Below, one piece after another: positions 6,990-14,503 of a stretch of DNA of 33,001 bases (positions within the stretch are counted from its first letter, which is position 1; each line of letters opens with the position of its first letter). The notes beneath the pieces were generated by a model. That model did not search any database. It saw only the letters and a list, made by a program, of their open reading frames with translations, and was not told where the DNA came from. The stretch is taken from assembly GCA_022568135.1 (NCBI GenBank), contig JADFFQ010000043.1, positions 1 through 33,001 of the forward strand. The letters are read 5' to 3'. The stretch is from Planctomycetota bacterium (GTDB taxonomy: Bacteria; Planctomycetota; Phycisphaerae; Phycisphaerales; SM1A02). The position numbers and the translations under genes were made by a program.

Positions 6990-7653
6990 AAGTCTGTACT
7001 GTTATGTTGATCCGCAGCGTTACGGGTGGCGCTGCCTTGATTGCGGCCTCGATCTTCGCTCGGTCGGCGTGTTGCGCCCACGCTCGCAAGTCTTTGTACT
7101 CGGCTGGCGGAAAAATGAGCTGAACGGATGCGGCATCATGCAGCAGCGCTTGAGCAATCCCCTTTGCGCCTGACTTCCCAACGCCGCTTCTCTCGTGTTC
7201 GCCAACGATGCAAACGTGCCTACCTTTGTGCAACGACCGCAGATGCTCGGCACCGGCTGTTGCGGACGGTCGGCCAATGGTGACAAACCCCAGGTCGAGG
7301 CCAGCGGCAGTGTCGGTCGCCCCCTCGACGATAAGAATCGGGTCGTTGAGCGACGAACCGGCGTAGGCGTCCAACGGCCACACCATCGTCAATCCGCGTC
7401 GGCTCCCGTTGACCGCGAGCTTCTTTCCGTCCGGTAGCCTTCTCGACAAGCCGATGATCCGACCGTTGGCGTCGCGCTCGGGAAAGACCCAGGTATCCCG
7501 GTGACGGCCGATTCCCAAGTGCTTCAAGGTCTCGGCCGAGACGCCGAGCGACCGGGCGAACGAGAGCAGCGCCGCATCATCGACGGCGGCCTGATAGTCG
7601 TGAGCCAGTCGGGCGAAGTCGGCCTCGGTGGCGGTGTCGGCAATGGCTTTCAC
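6949..7653 (-). CDS. TOPRIM-domain protein (primase-like)
   Basis: A 234-residue protein. Residues about 50-85 (WVFPERDANGRIIGLSRRLP) resemble the pre-TOPRIM segment of DnaG/phage primases. The TOPRIM core follows: DPILIVEGATDTAAGLDLG with the catalytic-type Glu 110, then GFVTIGRPSATAG and RHVCIVGEHERSGVGKSGAK, which takes the place of the D-x-D strand. No CHC2-type zinc finger is present, so initiation may depend on partners. The start overlaps the stop of the upstream small gene by 4 bp (ATGA), and its 3' end overlaps the ATPase gene, so three genes are translationally linked. Role inferred: priming or DNA processing during element replication. Confidence 0.8.
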   Translation of the reverse strand: MKAIADTATEADFARLAHDYQAAVDDAALLSFARSLGVSAETLKHLGIGRHRDTWVFPERDANGRIIGLSRRLPDGKKLAVNGSRRGLTMVWPLDAYAGSSLNDPILIVEGATDTAAGLDLGFVTIGRPSATAGAEHLRSLHKGRHVCIVGEHERSGVGKSGAKGIAQALLHDAASVQLIFPPAEYKDLRAWAQHADRAKIEAAIKAAPPVTLRINITVQTCERHRRRKCAHIH

Positions 7654-7910
7654 TTCGCCCGACTCCGTTCCCCGATGAGCCGGTCGAGCCTTGGCAGCAG
7701 CAGCGTCGCCGCCGTGGCGATCGCTGCCGTGAGCGGGTCATCGCTATGGGCCATGCGAATGAGCCGGATACGTTGGACCGTCTCGGCCAGGGATCGTGCG
7801 GGTCCTCTATTCGGTGCAGATTGCCGCCGCTCCGTGTTTTCGGCTATCATTCGTTGAAACTCCGTATTGCTGTGGCCGCTGAGCCTCGGCGGGCTTAGCG
7901 GCATTTCCAT
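7650..7910 (-). CDS. Small uncharacterised protein, operon member
   Basis: An 86-residue protein with a basic, polar N-terminal half and a helical C-terminal half (MAHSDDPLTAAIATAATLLL, then PRLDRLIGERSRAK). It shares a 4-bp start/stop overlap with the TOPRIM gene, a good sign that it is translated. It has no cysteine pairs, signal peptide or clear HTH. I do not recognise the family. An accessory replication or regulatory peptide is possible. Confidence 0.5.
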   Translation of the reverse strand: MEMPLSPPRLSGHSNTEFQRMIAENTERRQSAPNRGPARSLAETVQRIRLIRMAHSDDPLTAAIATAATLLLPRLDRLIGERSRAK

Positions 7911-7934
7911 TTTCGGCGTTGGCTGGTTTGGCGA

Positions 7935-8153
7935 TCACGCGCACCTCGCCTTCGCGCGCTTCGCCGCGATCGCGGCAAGCTCAGCGCGAACGTGCTCGAC
8001 CACTTCGCCCGAATAGAGCCGAACCAAACCAGCGCGCGCAAGTGGTTGGATGTCTGGGCGCGAGTCGAGAACATACCTCACTTGGAACACACTGCGGCCG
8101 AGGGCCTGCGCGATGTCGCCAGAAGTCAGGAAGGTTGCATTGACAGTTTGCAT
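7935..8153 (-). CDS. Small HTH protein (MerR/excisionase-like)
   Basis: A 72-residue protein starting MQTVNATFLTSGDIAQALGR. The T-S-G-D-I-A-Q-A-L-G-R-S-x-x-Q-V-R-Y-V-L pattern is a helix-turn-helix of the MerR/Xis kind: a helix entering with an S/T-x-x-D-I-A motif and a recognition helix Q-V-R-Y. The C-terminal tail is helical and alanine-rich. ATG 8153 is preferred over an upstream in-frame start because a rho-independent terminator lies within the sequence upstream of this codon. It is probably the first gene of the operon running to the integrase, and could be its regulator acting at the AGCGCT sites nearby. Confidence 0.6.
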   Translation of the reverse strand: MQTVNATFLTSGDIAQALGRSVFQVRYVLDSRPDIQPLARAGLVRLYSGEVVEHVRAELAAIAAKRAKARCA

Positions 8154-8170
8154 GTTGTGTTTGTAGCACG

Positions 8171-8194
8171 ACAAAACCCGCTGTCCAGAGCGGG
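8171..8194 (-). terminator. Rho-independent terminator or attenuator
   Basis: Read on the minus strand, a stem CCCGCT/AGCGGG (8177-8182 and 8189-8194) with a 6-nt loop is followed directly by TTTTGT. It separates the gene ending at 8232 from the HTH gene starting at 8153, so it probably ends the upstream transcript or attenuates the replication operon. Confidence 0.65.
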
Positions 8195-8217
8195 CTTTGG
8201 CCAATGACGCACTATGT

Positions 8218-8243
8218 AGCGCTTTGCAGCGCTATGTAGCGCT
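8218..8243. promoter_or_regulatory. Three AGCGCT palindromes at exact 10-bp spacing
   Basis: AGCGCT occurs at 8218-8223, 8228-8233 and 8238-8243, once per DNA helical turn, partly within the end of the upstream gene. The same core appears at 9342-9347 (AGCGCT) and 9354-9359 (AGCGCC), upstream of the gene at 8232-9203. Regular phasing suggests cooperative binding of a repressor such as one of the small HTH proteins. Confidence 0.45.
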
Positions 8244-9203
8244 ACTTTTTTTCTCTTTGTTCCGAAGGAAGGCGGCATGTTCCTCAATCTGCCGCTGTTT
8301 CCCAGGGTCGTTGAGCAACTTGTAGTCGATCGTCCACTTGTTGCGCGCGTCCTTGTCGGGTTTCAGATCCCATTGCGCCATCGCGGTTCGTTTGAACACG
8401 CGGTACGGGTCCATGATCAACGCCTTGCCGAGCTGTTTGATCGACATGGCGGGGGACCGAGACGGCTGCCTGCGATCCCGGTCGGTCGCATCAGCCTCGG
8501 TTGGGCGTGCAAGCGATGCGCCGCCAGCTTGCTGTGGCTCGATCCGATCCTCGTCGCGCTCGGCTTCTTGCCCAGCGGACGTCTGTTTGGCATCTATTGA
8601 CTCAGACCTCTTCGATTCGCTGGGCATCGCCAGCGACCCAAACCTCAGCGCGTCGTCATACAGCTTCGGCAGCAATTTATGTTTGAGTAAGTCCGTAGCG
8701 TCGGTGCCGGGCTCACAGAACATGCTGTTCCAATCTTCCATCCACGGTGCGTACATAACTTGGTTCTGAACAGCAATTTCTAACGCGTCCAAATCTACCT
8801 GGACCGTCCCGACGATCTGCTTCAGCCTCATTGCGACTTCAGTGAGATACTGGCCGACAGATTTCCCGATCCCAAGCTGAGCAAGCGGGGCGGCGGTCCG
8901 AACGATCGGCAATGCTTCGTCCGCGAGGGAGCGTATCTCTTCCATACGCTTGTTGAGGTTCACGCGTTCCTCGATCAGTTTGAGGCGGCATGGCCTTGGT
9001 ACTACCGAGCAATCCTCGTCCACGTAGACTTCTGGTACCGTGTCGGGATTTTTGCACATGGCGCGCTGCTTCTGGAAGTGTTGAATCATGGACAATGGGA
9101 CGAGTGACCGCTGTTGTAGATAGGTCCGCACGACAACGCATATGCGGGTTAGCAAGGCCGCTAGGGTATTGATGCGGTTCGCGGATGGGTTCGGTTGTGA
9201 CAT
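8232..9203 (-). CDS. Uncharacterised element protein
   Basis: A 323-residue hydrophilic protein. The N-terminal half is largely helical with a coiled-coil-like stretch (LIEERVNLNKRMEEIRSLAD, about residues 76-95). A charged low-complexity linker follows (about 195-250). The C-terminal domain reads MSIKQLGKALIMDPYRVFKR, TAMAQWDLKPDKDARNKW, and ends in a lysine-rich helix. The last part could bind DNA: S-x-K-Q-L-G-K-A-L resembles the first helix of an HTH. AAGGAC lies about 6 nt upstream of ATG 9203. I do not recognise the family. It is transcribed separately from, but in the same direction as, the replication operon, with a terminator between them. Confidence 0.55.
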   Translation of the reverse strand: MSQPNPSANRINTLAALLTRICVVVRTYLQQRSLVPLSMIQHFQKQRAMCKNPDTVPEVYVDEDCSVVPRPCRLKLIEERVNLNKRMEEIRSLADEALPIVRTAAPLAQLGIGKSVGQYLTEVAMRLKQIVGTVQVDLDALEIAVQNQVMYAPWMEDWNSMFCEPGTDATDLLKHKLLPKLYDDALRFGSLAMPSESKRSESIDAKQTSAGQEAERDEDRIEPQQAGGASLARPTEADATDRDRRQPSRSPAMSIKQLGKALIMDPYRVFKRTAMAQWDLKPDKDARNKWTIDYKLLNDPGKQRQIEEHAAFLRNKEKKSSAT

Positions 9204-9569
9204 GGATCGTCCTTGATTCGGGTCTGTTGATGCAGCAGCGGCGGACGATGGAACCGCTGCTACACCAACACCAAAGGCCGGCGATCAACCGGCAACCCGC
9301 GGTACTGATATTACCAGAAAATCAACCCATTACAGTTTCCTAGCGCTATTCCTAGCGCCCCCATGCTCCACTGCGGTCAGTGGCTAGGGATATCCCTGCT
9401 CCGCCATGCACGCTCACATCAAATCACCTGCCGCCGCAGCACGTTGGCGGCGGTGATCGATGCTTAGCCGACGCTGCCAGTTGCGGTCAAGGCGCGAATC
9501 TTGGGCATCATCGAGAGGGCGGCTACGATCAGGCAAGAGAGGTGAACTTTCGGCTGAGGTGCACTTGAA
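9204..9569. promoter_or_regulatory. Divergent intergenic region with operator-like repeats and a hairpin
   Basis: No gene is seen. The stretch separates the minus-strand gene starting at 9203 from the plus-strand gene at 9570, so it should hold both promoters. It contains CCTAGCGCTATTCCTAGCGC at 9340-9359, a direct repeat of CCTAGCGC, and a hairpin with arms CCGCCGC (9431-9437) and GCGGCGG (9447-9453) around a 9-nt loop. Confidence 0.4.
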
Positions 9570-10100
9570 ATGCCGCGCGGCACGCATCCCAACAGTTTGG
9601 CAAACCTGCGCCCGCGACCCTGGCAGCCTGGTCAGTCAGGCAACCCTGCGGGCCGCGTGCGTGGTGGTGCGTACATCAGCGAGTGGTTGAACGCGCTGTT
9701 GATCGTGGACGGGGACGGCAGGCCGAAGTGCACCAAGGCTGACCTGGAGAGGATCGTCGCGGATGACGATGCGGCTCCCGCAATGGTGATCGCAGCACGG
9801 CGCATCCTCTCGGCGATGAAAGACGGGAAGCTGCCCAGGGGCGGATCAGACCCGGAGCCTGGCCGGGACTTTGAGCGCATCGCAGATCGTTTGGAAGGCA
9901 AGCCGGCGCAGCACGTCAAAGTGACGCAGCACGCGCCGTCGCTCGACAGCCTGGAAGCTGAGCTCCGCGCCATGGTGGCGCAAGACCCGACGCTGCCGGC
10001 GCGGATGCGGGCCATGCTGGCTGAGGTCGCAGGTCCAGAGGCGACACCGCTGCCAGCGGTGATTCAAACGACCGCTGAGCCGATCGACGATCAACGCTGA
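9570..10100 (+). CDS. DUF5681-like protein (phage/element type)
   Basis: A 176-residue protein. The N-terminus LRPRPWQPGQSGNPAGRVRG carries the P-G-Q-S-G-N-P-A-G-R signature of the DUF5681 family, often found in prophages and integrative elements near terminase-like or replication genes. A helical middle follows (ADLERIVADDDAAPAMVIAA) and a helical C-terminus (LRAMVAQDPTLPARMRAMLA). Function is unknown; a DNA-binding or small-terminase-like role has been suggested by context in such elements but is not shown here. It is the only plus-strand gene in this part of the element and converges on the serine recombinase gene. Confidence 0.65.
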   Translation: MPRGTHPNSLANLRPRPWQPGQSGNPAGRVRGGAYISEWLNALLIVDGDGRPKCTKADLERIVADDDAAPAMVIAARRILSAMKDGKLPRGGSDPEPGRDFERIADRLEGKPAQHVKVTQHAPSLDSLEAELRAMVAQDPTLPARMRAMLAEVAGPEATPLPAVIQTTAEPIDDQR

Positions 10101-10255
10101 CCGTAGTTTGGCGCGCGATGCGCGGCTTCCGCCGACCCGCCGGCCGACAAAATTCGCGGCGCGGCCCCCGCGGTATCCCCAACGCGGCGTCCAGCGGCGT
10201 TGGCGTGCGGGGACCTGCGATGCAGTCGAACACGCACGCACGCGACGCTCCAGGG

Positions 10256-10948
10256 TTACTCCTGGCCATTGGCCTGCCGGGCCAGCACGTTGGCGACCAA
10301 CTGCGGTGATAGCCGTCTGCCGCCTCTTGACCAGATGCCTTGCCGCTCAAGCTCGGCCGCGATGGCCCTCAGCGATAGGCCGCTTCCCCGCAACTCGACC
10401 ATGAGCGCGACGCCCCGCTGCTCGGCTTCATTGGGCACCCAGCCACTTCCGTTGTCGCGGTAGCCGTACGGTGGGTGTCGGCTGATCCGCTGTCCGTTGG
10501 CCCGCATGACGGCCAGGGCCTCGCTGGTGCGCTCCCCGATCGCCTCACGCTCCCATTGGCTGACCGAGCCCATGACGTTCAGGACCAGCCTGCCCGCCGC
10601 TGTGCTCGTGTCGATGTGGTCGCCAACGCTGGCGAACTCGACGCCGCTTCGCTTGAACAGCTCGACCAGCTCGCCCAGGTCACGAACCGAGCGGGTGATC
10701 CGGTCCAGCTTGGCGACCACCACCACATCGACCGCCTTGCGCCCGACCAGCTTGAGCATCCTGGTCATGCCGGGCCGATCCAATGTCTTGGCGCTATGAC
10801 CGGCATCCTCGATGATCTCGACCAGGTCCAGGCCGTGCATCGTGGCGTAGGCTTCGATCTTCTGCCGCTGCGATGCCAGCGACGCACCCGATTCGGCCTG
10901 GTCGCGCGTACTGACCCGTGCGTATCCGACGACGTTCTTGGGGGTCAT
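10256..10948 (-). CDS. Serine recombinase (resolvase/invertase family)
   Basis: A 230-residue protein. The catalytic domain begins VVGYARVSTRDQAESGASLA with the nucleophile Ser 13 and Arg 11. The family's K-L-D-R-I-T-R-S-V-R-D-L motif follows, then GDHIDTSTAAGRLVLNVMG, a long E-helix (VSQWEREAIGERTSEALAVM) and a C-terminal HTH part (HPPYGYRDNGSG onward, LSLRAIAAELERQGI, LSPQLVANVLAR). Size and layout fit small resolvase/invertases rather than large serine integrases. Its ATG overlaps the stop of the upstream AAA+ gene (ATGA), so the two are coupled. Such an enzyme could resolve element multimers or invert a segment. Confidence 0.9.
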   Translation of the reverse strand: MTPKNVVGYARVSTRDQAESGASLASQRQKIEAYATMHGLDLVEIIEDAGHSAKTLDRPGMTRMLKLVGRKAVDVVVVAKLDRITRSVRDLGELVELFKRSGVEFASVGDHIDTSTAAGRLVLNVMGSVSQWEREAIGERTSEALAVMRANGQRISRHPPYGYRDNGSGWVPNEAEQRGVALMVELRGSGLSLRAIAAELERQGIWSRGGRRLSPQLVANVLARQANGQE

Positions 10949-11601
10949 AGCATTTCCCCCGCTTCAATCCGCTGGAGCACGGCCCGCAGATTGTTCTTGC
11001 AGTCGCGGACCAGCTTGACGTAGGCCGCCAGCGGCTTGCCGTTGAGACCTTCCTGATCCGCAATCCATCGGGCGCGCTGGGCGAACGGCTCGGCGACGCC
11101 CTGGTTGGTCAGCCGGATACAGTGGCAGCGCGAGTAGAGCGGGCCGTTGTCGCTGCCGAACAGATCGGAGTCCGGCTGCCGGGTGGTGGTGAAGATCACC
11201 ACACAATGCTTGGGCAAAGCCTCCAGAAACGTCAGCAGAAGATCGACTGCGCCCTGCGTGGTCGCATGTGCCTCATTGACGATCCACACCCGATACGGCT
11301 TGTCCGCTGACCACGTACAGAGCTGCGCTGACCGCTCGATCTCGGCCACGGCCGACTTGTCCAGCTTCGCGCCCGGTATCTCGGTGATAAAGAATGGATC
11401 GGCCAGGGTGTTGGCGATCACCCACGCCAACGACGACTTGCCCGTGCCGCTATTGTTGCCGCCGGCACAGTCGATGAAGAACGCGCCGCGATCGAACCCT
11501 TGCCGCTCGACGACGCGGCGAGCTACGGCTACCGCCTTGTCCTGGCCGACCAGATCGGCCCATGACTTCGGACGGTACTGCTGATACAGTGTGTTTGCCA
11601 T
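10945..11601 (-). CDS. DnaX-like AAA+ ATPase (clamp-loader-type)
   Basis: A 218-residue protein starting MANTLYQQYRPKSWADLVGQ, the exact style of the DNA polymerase III gamma/tau N-terminus. A P-loop follows (GGNNSGTGKSSLA, about residues 44-56), then a Walker B-like strand VWIVNEAHATTQGAVDLLL and a sensor strand HCVVIFTTTR. The zinc-binding cysteine cluster usual in DnaX is absent, and the protein ends after the AAA+ core, about half the length of gamma, without a polymerase-binding region. GAGGTG lies 6 nt before ATG 11601. It probably acts as an accessory loader-like ATPase of the element. Pairing with a serine recombinase by a 4-bp overlap is unusual. Confidence 0.8.
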   Translation of the reverse strand: MANTLYQQYRPKSWADLVGQDKAVAVARRVVERQGFDRGAFFIDCAGGNNSGTGKSSLAWVIANTLADPFFITEIPGAKLDKSAVAEIERSAQLCTWSADKPYRVWIVNEAHATTQGAVDLLLTFLEALPKHCVVIFTTTRQPDSDLFGSDNGPLYSRCHCIRLTNQGVAEPFAQRARWIADQEGLNGKPLAAYVKLVRDCKNNLRAVLQRIEAGEML

Positions 11602-12300
11602 GACTGGCACCTCAGTTGTGGCCACGCTCCCGGCTGCTAACACAGTGCGGGAGCATTTACTTGTGCAACGCTTCACGATGAAGCGCTGTCAACATCCGGA
11701 CGGATATGGACAATTGTACCACAGAACATCGGCGCTGCAAGAGCGCGTTCATAAGTTTCTTGCATCTTTCTGTTGCGTTTCGCGCGGCTTCATCGTGTCA
11801 CAAACACGGTTGCAGCGCGCGCATGTGAAGTGCTGCGCGTGTCGTGTGCGCGCGGGGGGTAGGGTCCCCAACGGGCGGCGGCGCGCGGCGGTGGTGTTCC
11901 CCTTTCTACAATTTTGCCGTGCGCGCGGGGAGGACCACAATCGCGGCTTGCCGCGCGGGGGGAGATGCCCGATCCATATTCCAGCCGATTTTCAGAATCG
12001 CGGTACTCCGCACGGCCGGACTTGAGCCACACCGTGCGCAGTTGTACGGAGCCACGGTGGGTTACCGCGCGCGCATTCACGAGCCACTTTGGAACTGCGC
12101 CGTTACAAGCCGGCGGTGAAGCGCACGGTGTTGAGGGACTGGGGCTGACCGAGCCGACTTGAGCCAAGCTGCTGTGGCTGCTGCGGTGGCATGTGTCGCA
12201 ACTCCTCGCGGAAATCTGCACACTTGCCCATTGCGACGGCGGCTGGGTGAGGTACACTTGGAGCGCCGTGCGGCCTCTTTGCATGCAGGAGGTGTAGCCA
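11602..12300. other. Long non-coding stretch, GC-rich repeats, probable element edge
   Basis: No convincing gene is seen in 700 bp. It contains the promoter region of the minus-strand AAA+ gene and several GCGCGGGG-type repeats (around 11846, 11925 and 11955) embedded in cgcg-rich sequence. The end has a strong ribosome site, AGGAGGTG at 12286-12293, serving the broken gene at 12301. The frames open across this stretch on both strands have skewed, arginine/proline-rich compositions typical of chance frames. Confidence 0.4.
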
Positions 12301-12489
12301 TGTTCAAGCCGTGTTGTATGGTCGCAGTGGCGTGTGTCATTCTCAGCGGCCCCGCTTACGCCCAGACCACCTCGGTACGTGGATGCTGCCGTCTGCCCAG
12401 GCCCAGGTTCGGGGACGCTGGGCGATCCTTTCTGCTCGATCCAGAACGCCCTGCTTCAGGGATTCCAACAAGAAATCGGGCGCTCATGA
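12301..12489 (+). pseudogene. N-terminal remnant of a secreted beta-helix-type protein
   Basis: A perfect ribosome site AGGAGGTG precedes ATG 12301, which opens a signal peptide MFKPCCMVAVACVILSGPAY ending in AQ. After one frameshift near 12372 the second frame reads YVDAAVCPGPGSGTLGDPFC and SIQNALLQGFQQE. That is the start typical of planctomycete right-handed parallel beta-helix proteins (Y-V-D-x-x-x-C-P-G-x-G-S-G-T-x-x-D-P-F-C-S-I-Q-x-A). The frame stops at 12487-12489, inside the start codon of the next gene. Several hundred residues are missing, so this is a remnant. Its intact leader may still drive translation and couple to the lipoprotein gene. Confidence 0.7.
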
Positions 12490-13508
12490 CATCCCTTCAT
12501 CCTCAAACGGCTGCGGGGGTCTGCTTGGTCCTGATTACCGGGCTGCTTACCGCATGCGTCTCTGAGCAGGCGGCCTTGGCCAAACGCATCAGCCACGTCG
12601 TGCACATGGTGGAGGAACGGGAGCTGCGGAGTGACGAACACACGCCGTGGGTCATCATGCACGCGGCCATTGCGTTCAAGTCCGACGCGATGGTCTTCGA
12701 CGCCGAGGCCCGCGAGGAAGTCGAGGCCACCGAGTTCCTCCTAACACGGGCGAAGCACGATGGCGAGCTTCTCTTTCGGGTCGTTGACGGCGCGCCGGCC
12801 CTCCCGCGCGATCCTGCGGTTGAGCACCACGTGAATCAGTACCTGATGATGCTGGCGCTCGCCGATGTTTCCCCCGGCCGGACGGTGTTCACCGACACCG
12901 GAGATCGCTACCGGGTCTCGGATCTCATCGACGCGGCGAAGCGGGGCTTCGAGGACGGCCAGGAGGTCGGCTGGACGCTCGTTGCGCTTTCATCCTATGT
13001 GTCGTTCCACGATCAGTGGCCTGCTGCGAACGGGCAAACGTACACAATCGCCGATGTCCTCTCGCGGGGGATCGAGCGCAACCCAGGTGACGAAGCCGAA
13101 GGCGGAACCCACCACCTCTTCGGAGTGGCCTATGCGTTCCGCAGGTATGCCCTTGAGCATGACGATCTTGCCGGTGTGTGGCGTGAGGCCAGGGCGTACC
13201 TCTCCGAGCATGCACATATGGTGAGGAGATCCCAGCTGGATGATGGGGCGTTCTCAGCCGGTCTGCTCAAGCAGCGGAAGGAACCCGACTCGCCCTCCGA
13301 CCTCGTCTTCAGCACCGGGCACACGCTCGAATGGCTCACGTTCGCGCTCTCCGAAGACGAGCTTCGGGAGCCATGGGTCAAGCGTGCAGTCGTGCGCCTC
13401 TGCGAGGAGATCGAGCAGCATCCACTCGACGCGTTCAGCGATGGCGGGATCTACCATGCAGTGAACGCGCTCCGCCTATATAGCGACGCAGCTTTGCGAA
13501 GCAAGTGA
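12486..13508 (+). CDS. Predicted lipoprotein of unknown function
   Basis: A 340-residue protein starting MTSLHPQTAAGVCLVLITGL with a lipobox LLTAC (Cys 23), so it should be a membrane-anchored exported protein. The mature part is helical with repeated W/H-rich blocks (HTPWVIMHAAIAF, HHVNQYLMMLALADV, GGTHHLFGVAYAFRRY, STGHTLEWLTFALSE, DGGIYHAVNALRLY). The spacing suggests an alpha/alpha-toroid fold like those of glycan-degrading enzymes or uncharacterised planctomycete exported proteins. No catalytic residues can be named. The in-frame extension upstream runs through a broken gene; ATG 12486 is preferred because of the lipoprotein signal. Its start overlaps the remnant's stop. Confidence 0.65.
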   Translation: MTSLHPQTAAGVCLVLITGLLTACVSEQAALAKRISHVVHMVEERELRSDEHTPWVIMHAAIAFKSDAMVFDAEAREEVEATEFLLTRAKHDGELLFRVVDGAPALPRDPAVEHHVNQYLMMLALADVSPGRTVFTDTGDRYRVSDLIDAAKRGFEDGQEVGWTLVALSSYVSFHDQWPAANGQTYTIADVLSRGIERNPGDEAEGGTHHLFGVAYAFRRYALEHDDLAGVWREARAYLSEHAHMVRRSQLDDGAFSAGLLKQRKEPDSPSDLVFSTGHTLEWLTFALSEDELREPWVKRAVVRLCEEIEQHPLDAFSDGGIYHAVNALRLYSDAALRSK

Positions 13509-13548
13509 CAATTCCCCGTGACACGCGCGGCTGGTGGGGACGTGTAGG

Positions 13549-13608
13549 CACACCGTCGGCATCCTCGACCTCTTCGCCCTCCTCGCCAACTGGGGTCCGT
13601 GCCAGTAG
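13549..13608 (+). pseudogene. Orphan C-terminal dockerin-like tag
   Basis: The frame reads HTVGILDLFALLANWGPCQ and then TAG at 13606-13608. This is the extreme C-terminus of planctomycete secreted proteins carrying a dockerin-like, calcium-loop-type sorting or anchoring tag, without the body of any such protein upstream. It follows the lipoprotein gene in another frame. Confidence 0.6.
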
Positions 13609-13619
13609 CTGCAGGCCCA

Positions 13620-14279
13620 CTATCGGTTTCGCGCGCGGGCAGGCAGCTCCGGGAGATCATTCTGAAACCGTACAGTGTGAACGGTAAAGGCCAAGACCTG
13701 CCGAGCCTCTCCACCGGTTCGTCTTGATCGGTAGGGAACGTTGCGGGTGCCGCCGAGGATACGCACCCAGGCATTGGGGACGGGCTGGCGGTCCTGCGCA
13801 TCAACCTCTTCAATCACGATTTCCATTGAGGTGGTAGCGGTGGTCACGCCCGCCACACCTGCTCCCACGGGGCTGCCCCGTTCATCGACTGGAACCTCCG
13901 CGGAAAAGGTAAGGATCTGCGGCTCGGTTGATGTTCTCAGGGCGTCCATTACAGACCGCCACAACGCCGCCTCAGCCTCGTTCACTTCCAGAAAGGGTGT
14001 TTGAGGGTAGGCCAAGAACGACCAGGCAAGGAGACGGTCACCGTCAAAGACGATTTGATCCACGCGATCCTGACCGCCTAGGGTAATGGTCTCGTGAAAG
14101 CGACCGTCGCTGGCCAGTGCCAGGGTGAAGCGACCGTCCAACGGCTTTCCGTAAAGCTCGATGCCCACAACTTCGACACAACCGTAGAGCACAAGCACAT
14201 CGAAGGAGGGACCTCCTGCAGAGCACGACACCGCCAAAGGGACAATTGCGGCGAGCAATAGCAGCGCGATGATCTTCAT
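13620..14279 (-). CDS. Predicted lipoprotein of unknown function
   Basis: A 219-residue protein starting MKIIALLLLAAIVPLAVSCS, a lipoprotein signal peptide with the lipid-modified Cys near residue 19. The mature part is beta-rich: FDVLVLYGCVEVVGIELYGK, SDGRFHETITLGGQDRVDQI and TSMEIVIEEVDAQDRQPVPN, followed by an arginine-rich end. No enzyme motif is recognised. It is flanked on both sides by orphan C-terminal tags in the opposite orientation and stands alone. It could be a surface-exposed binding protein. Confidence 0.65.
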   Translation of the reverse strand: MKIIALLLLAAIVPLAVSCSAGGPSFDVLVLYGCVEVVGIELYGKPLDGRFTLALASDGRFHETITLGGQDRVDQIVFDGDRLLAWSFLAYPQTPFLEVNEAEAALWRSVMDALRTSTEPQILTFSAEVPVDERGSPVGAGVAGVTTATTSMEIVIEEVDAQDRQPVPNAWVRILGGTRNVPYRSRRTGGEARQVLAFTVHTVRFQNDLPELPARARNR

Positions 14280-14362
14280 GGTGCTCGCCCGTCTGTCTGG
14301 CTAACGGTTCATCGCTCGCTTGCCTGCCTGCCCGCGAAAGTAGGCTCCACGAACGATGCTAT

Positions 14363-14413
14363 GCCACCGTGGGCATCCTCGACCTGCTGACGCTGCTGGC
14401 GAACTGGGGGTAA
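14363..14413 (+). pseudogene. Orphan C-terminal dockerin-like tag
   Basis: The frame reads ATVGILDLLTLLANWG and ends in TAA at 14411-14413. It is the same tail motif as at 13549-13608, 28222-28275 and 29651-29737, but with no protein body attached. It lies in the 224-bp gap before merR. Confidence 0.6.
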
Positions 14414-14503
14414 GGTCGGCCAGGTAACCGGCAGGAGTCGAACCGACTTTCGCGTCGCGTACAATCGTGAACCAACGATCAACGTCATGCAGTTGGGCGG
14501 ATT

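Noticed and set aside
5778..7010. 410-codon plus-strand open frame
   Set aside because: It lies antisense to the ATPase gene, whose minus-strand frame carries a Walker A motif and operon overlaps; the plus frame has no domain and a biased composition.
11790..12284. 164-codon minus-strand frame in the GC-rich gap
   Set aside because: Arginine/proline-rich composition, no recognisable domain and no ribosome site; judged a chance frame in GC-rich DNA.
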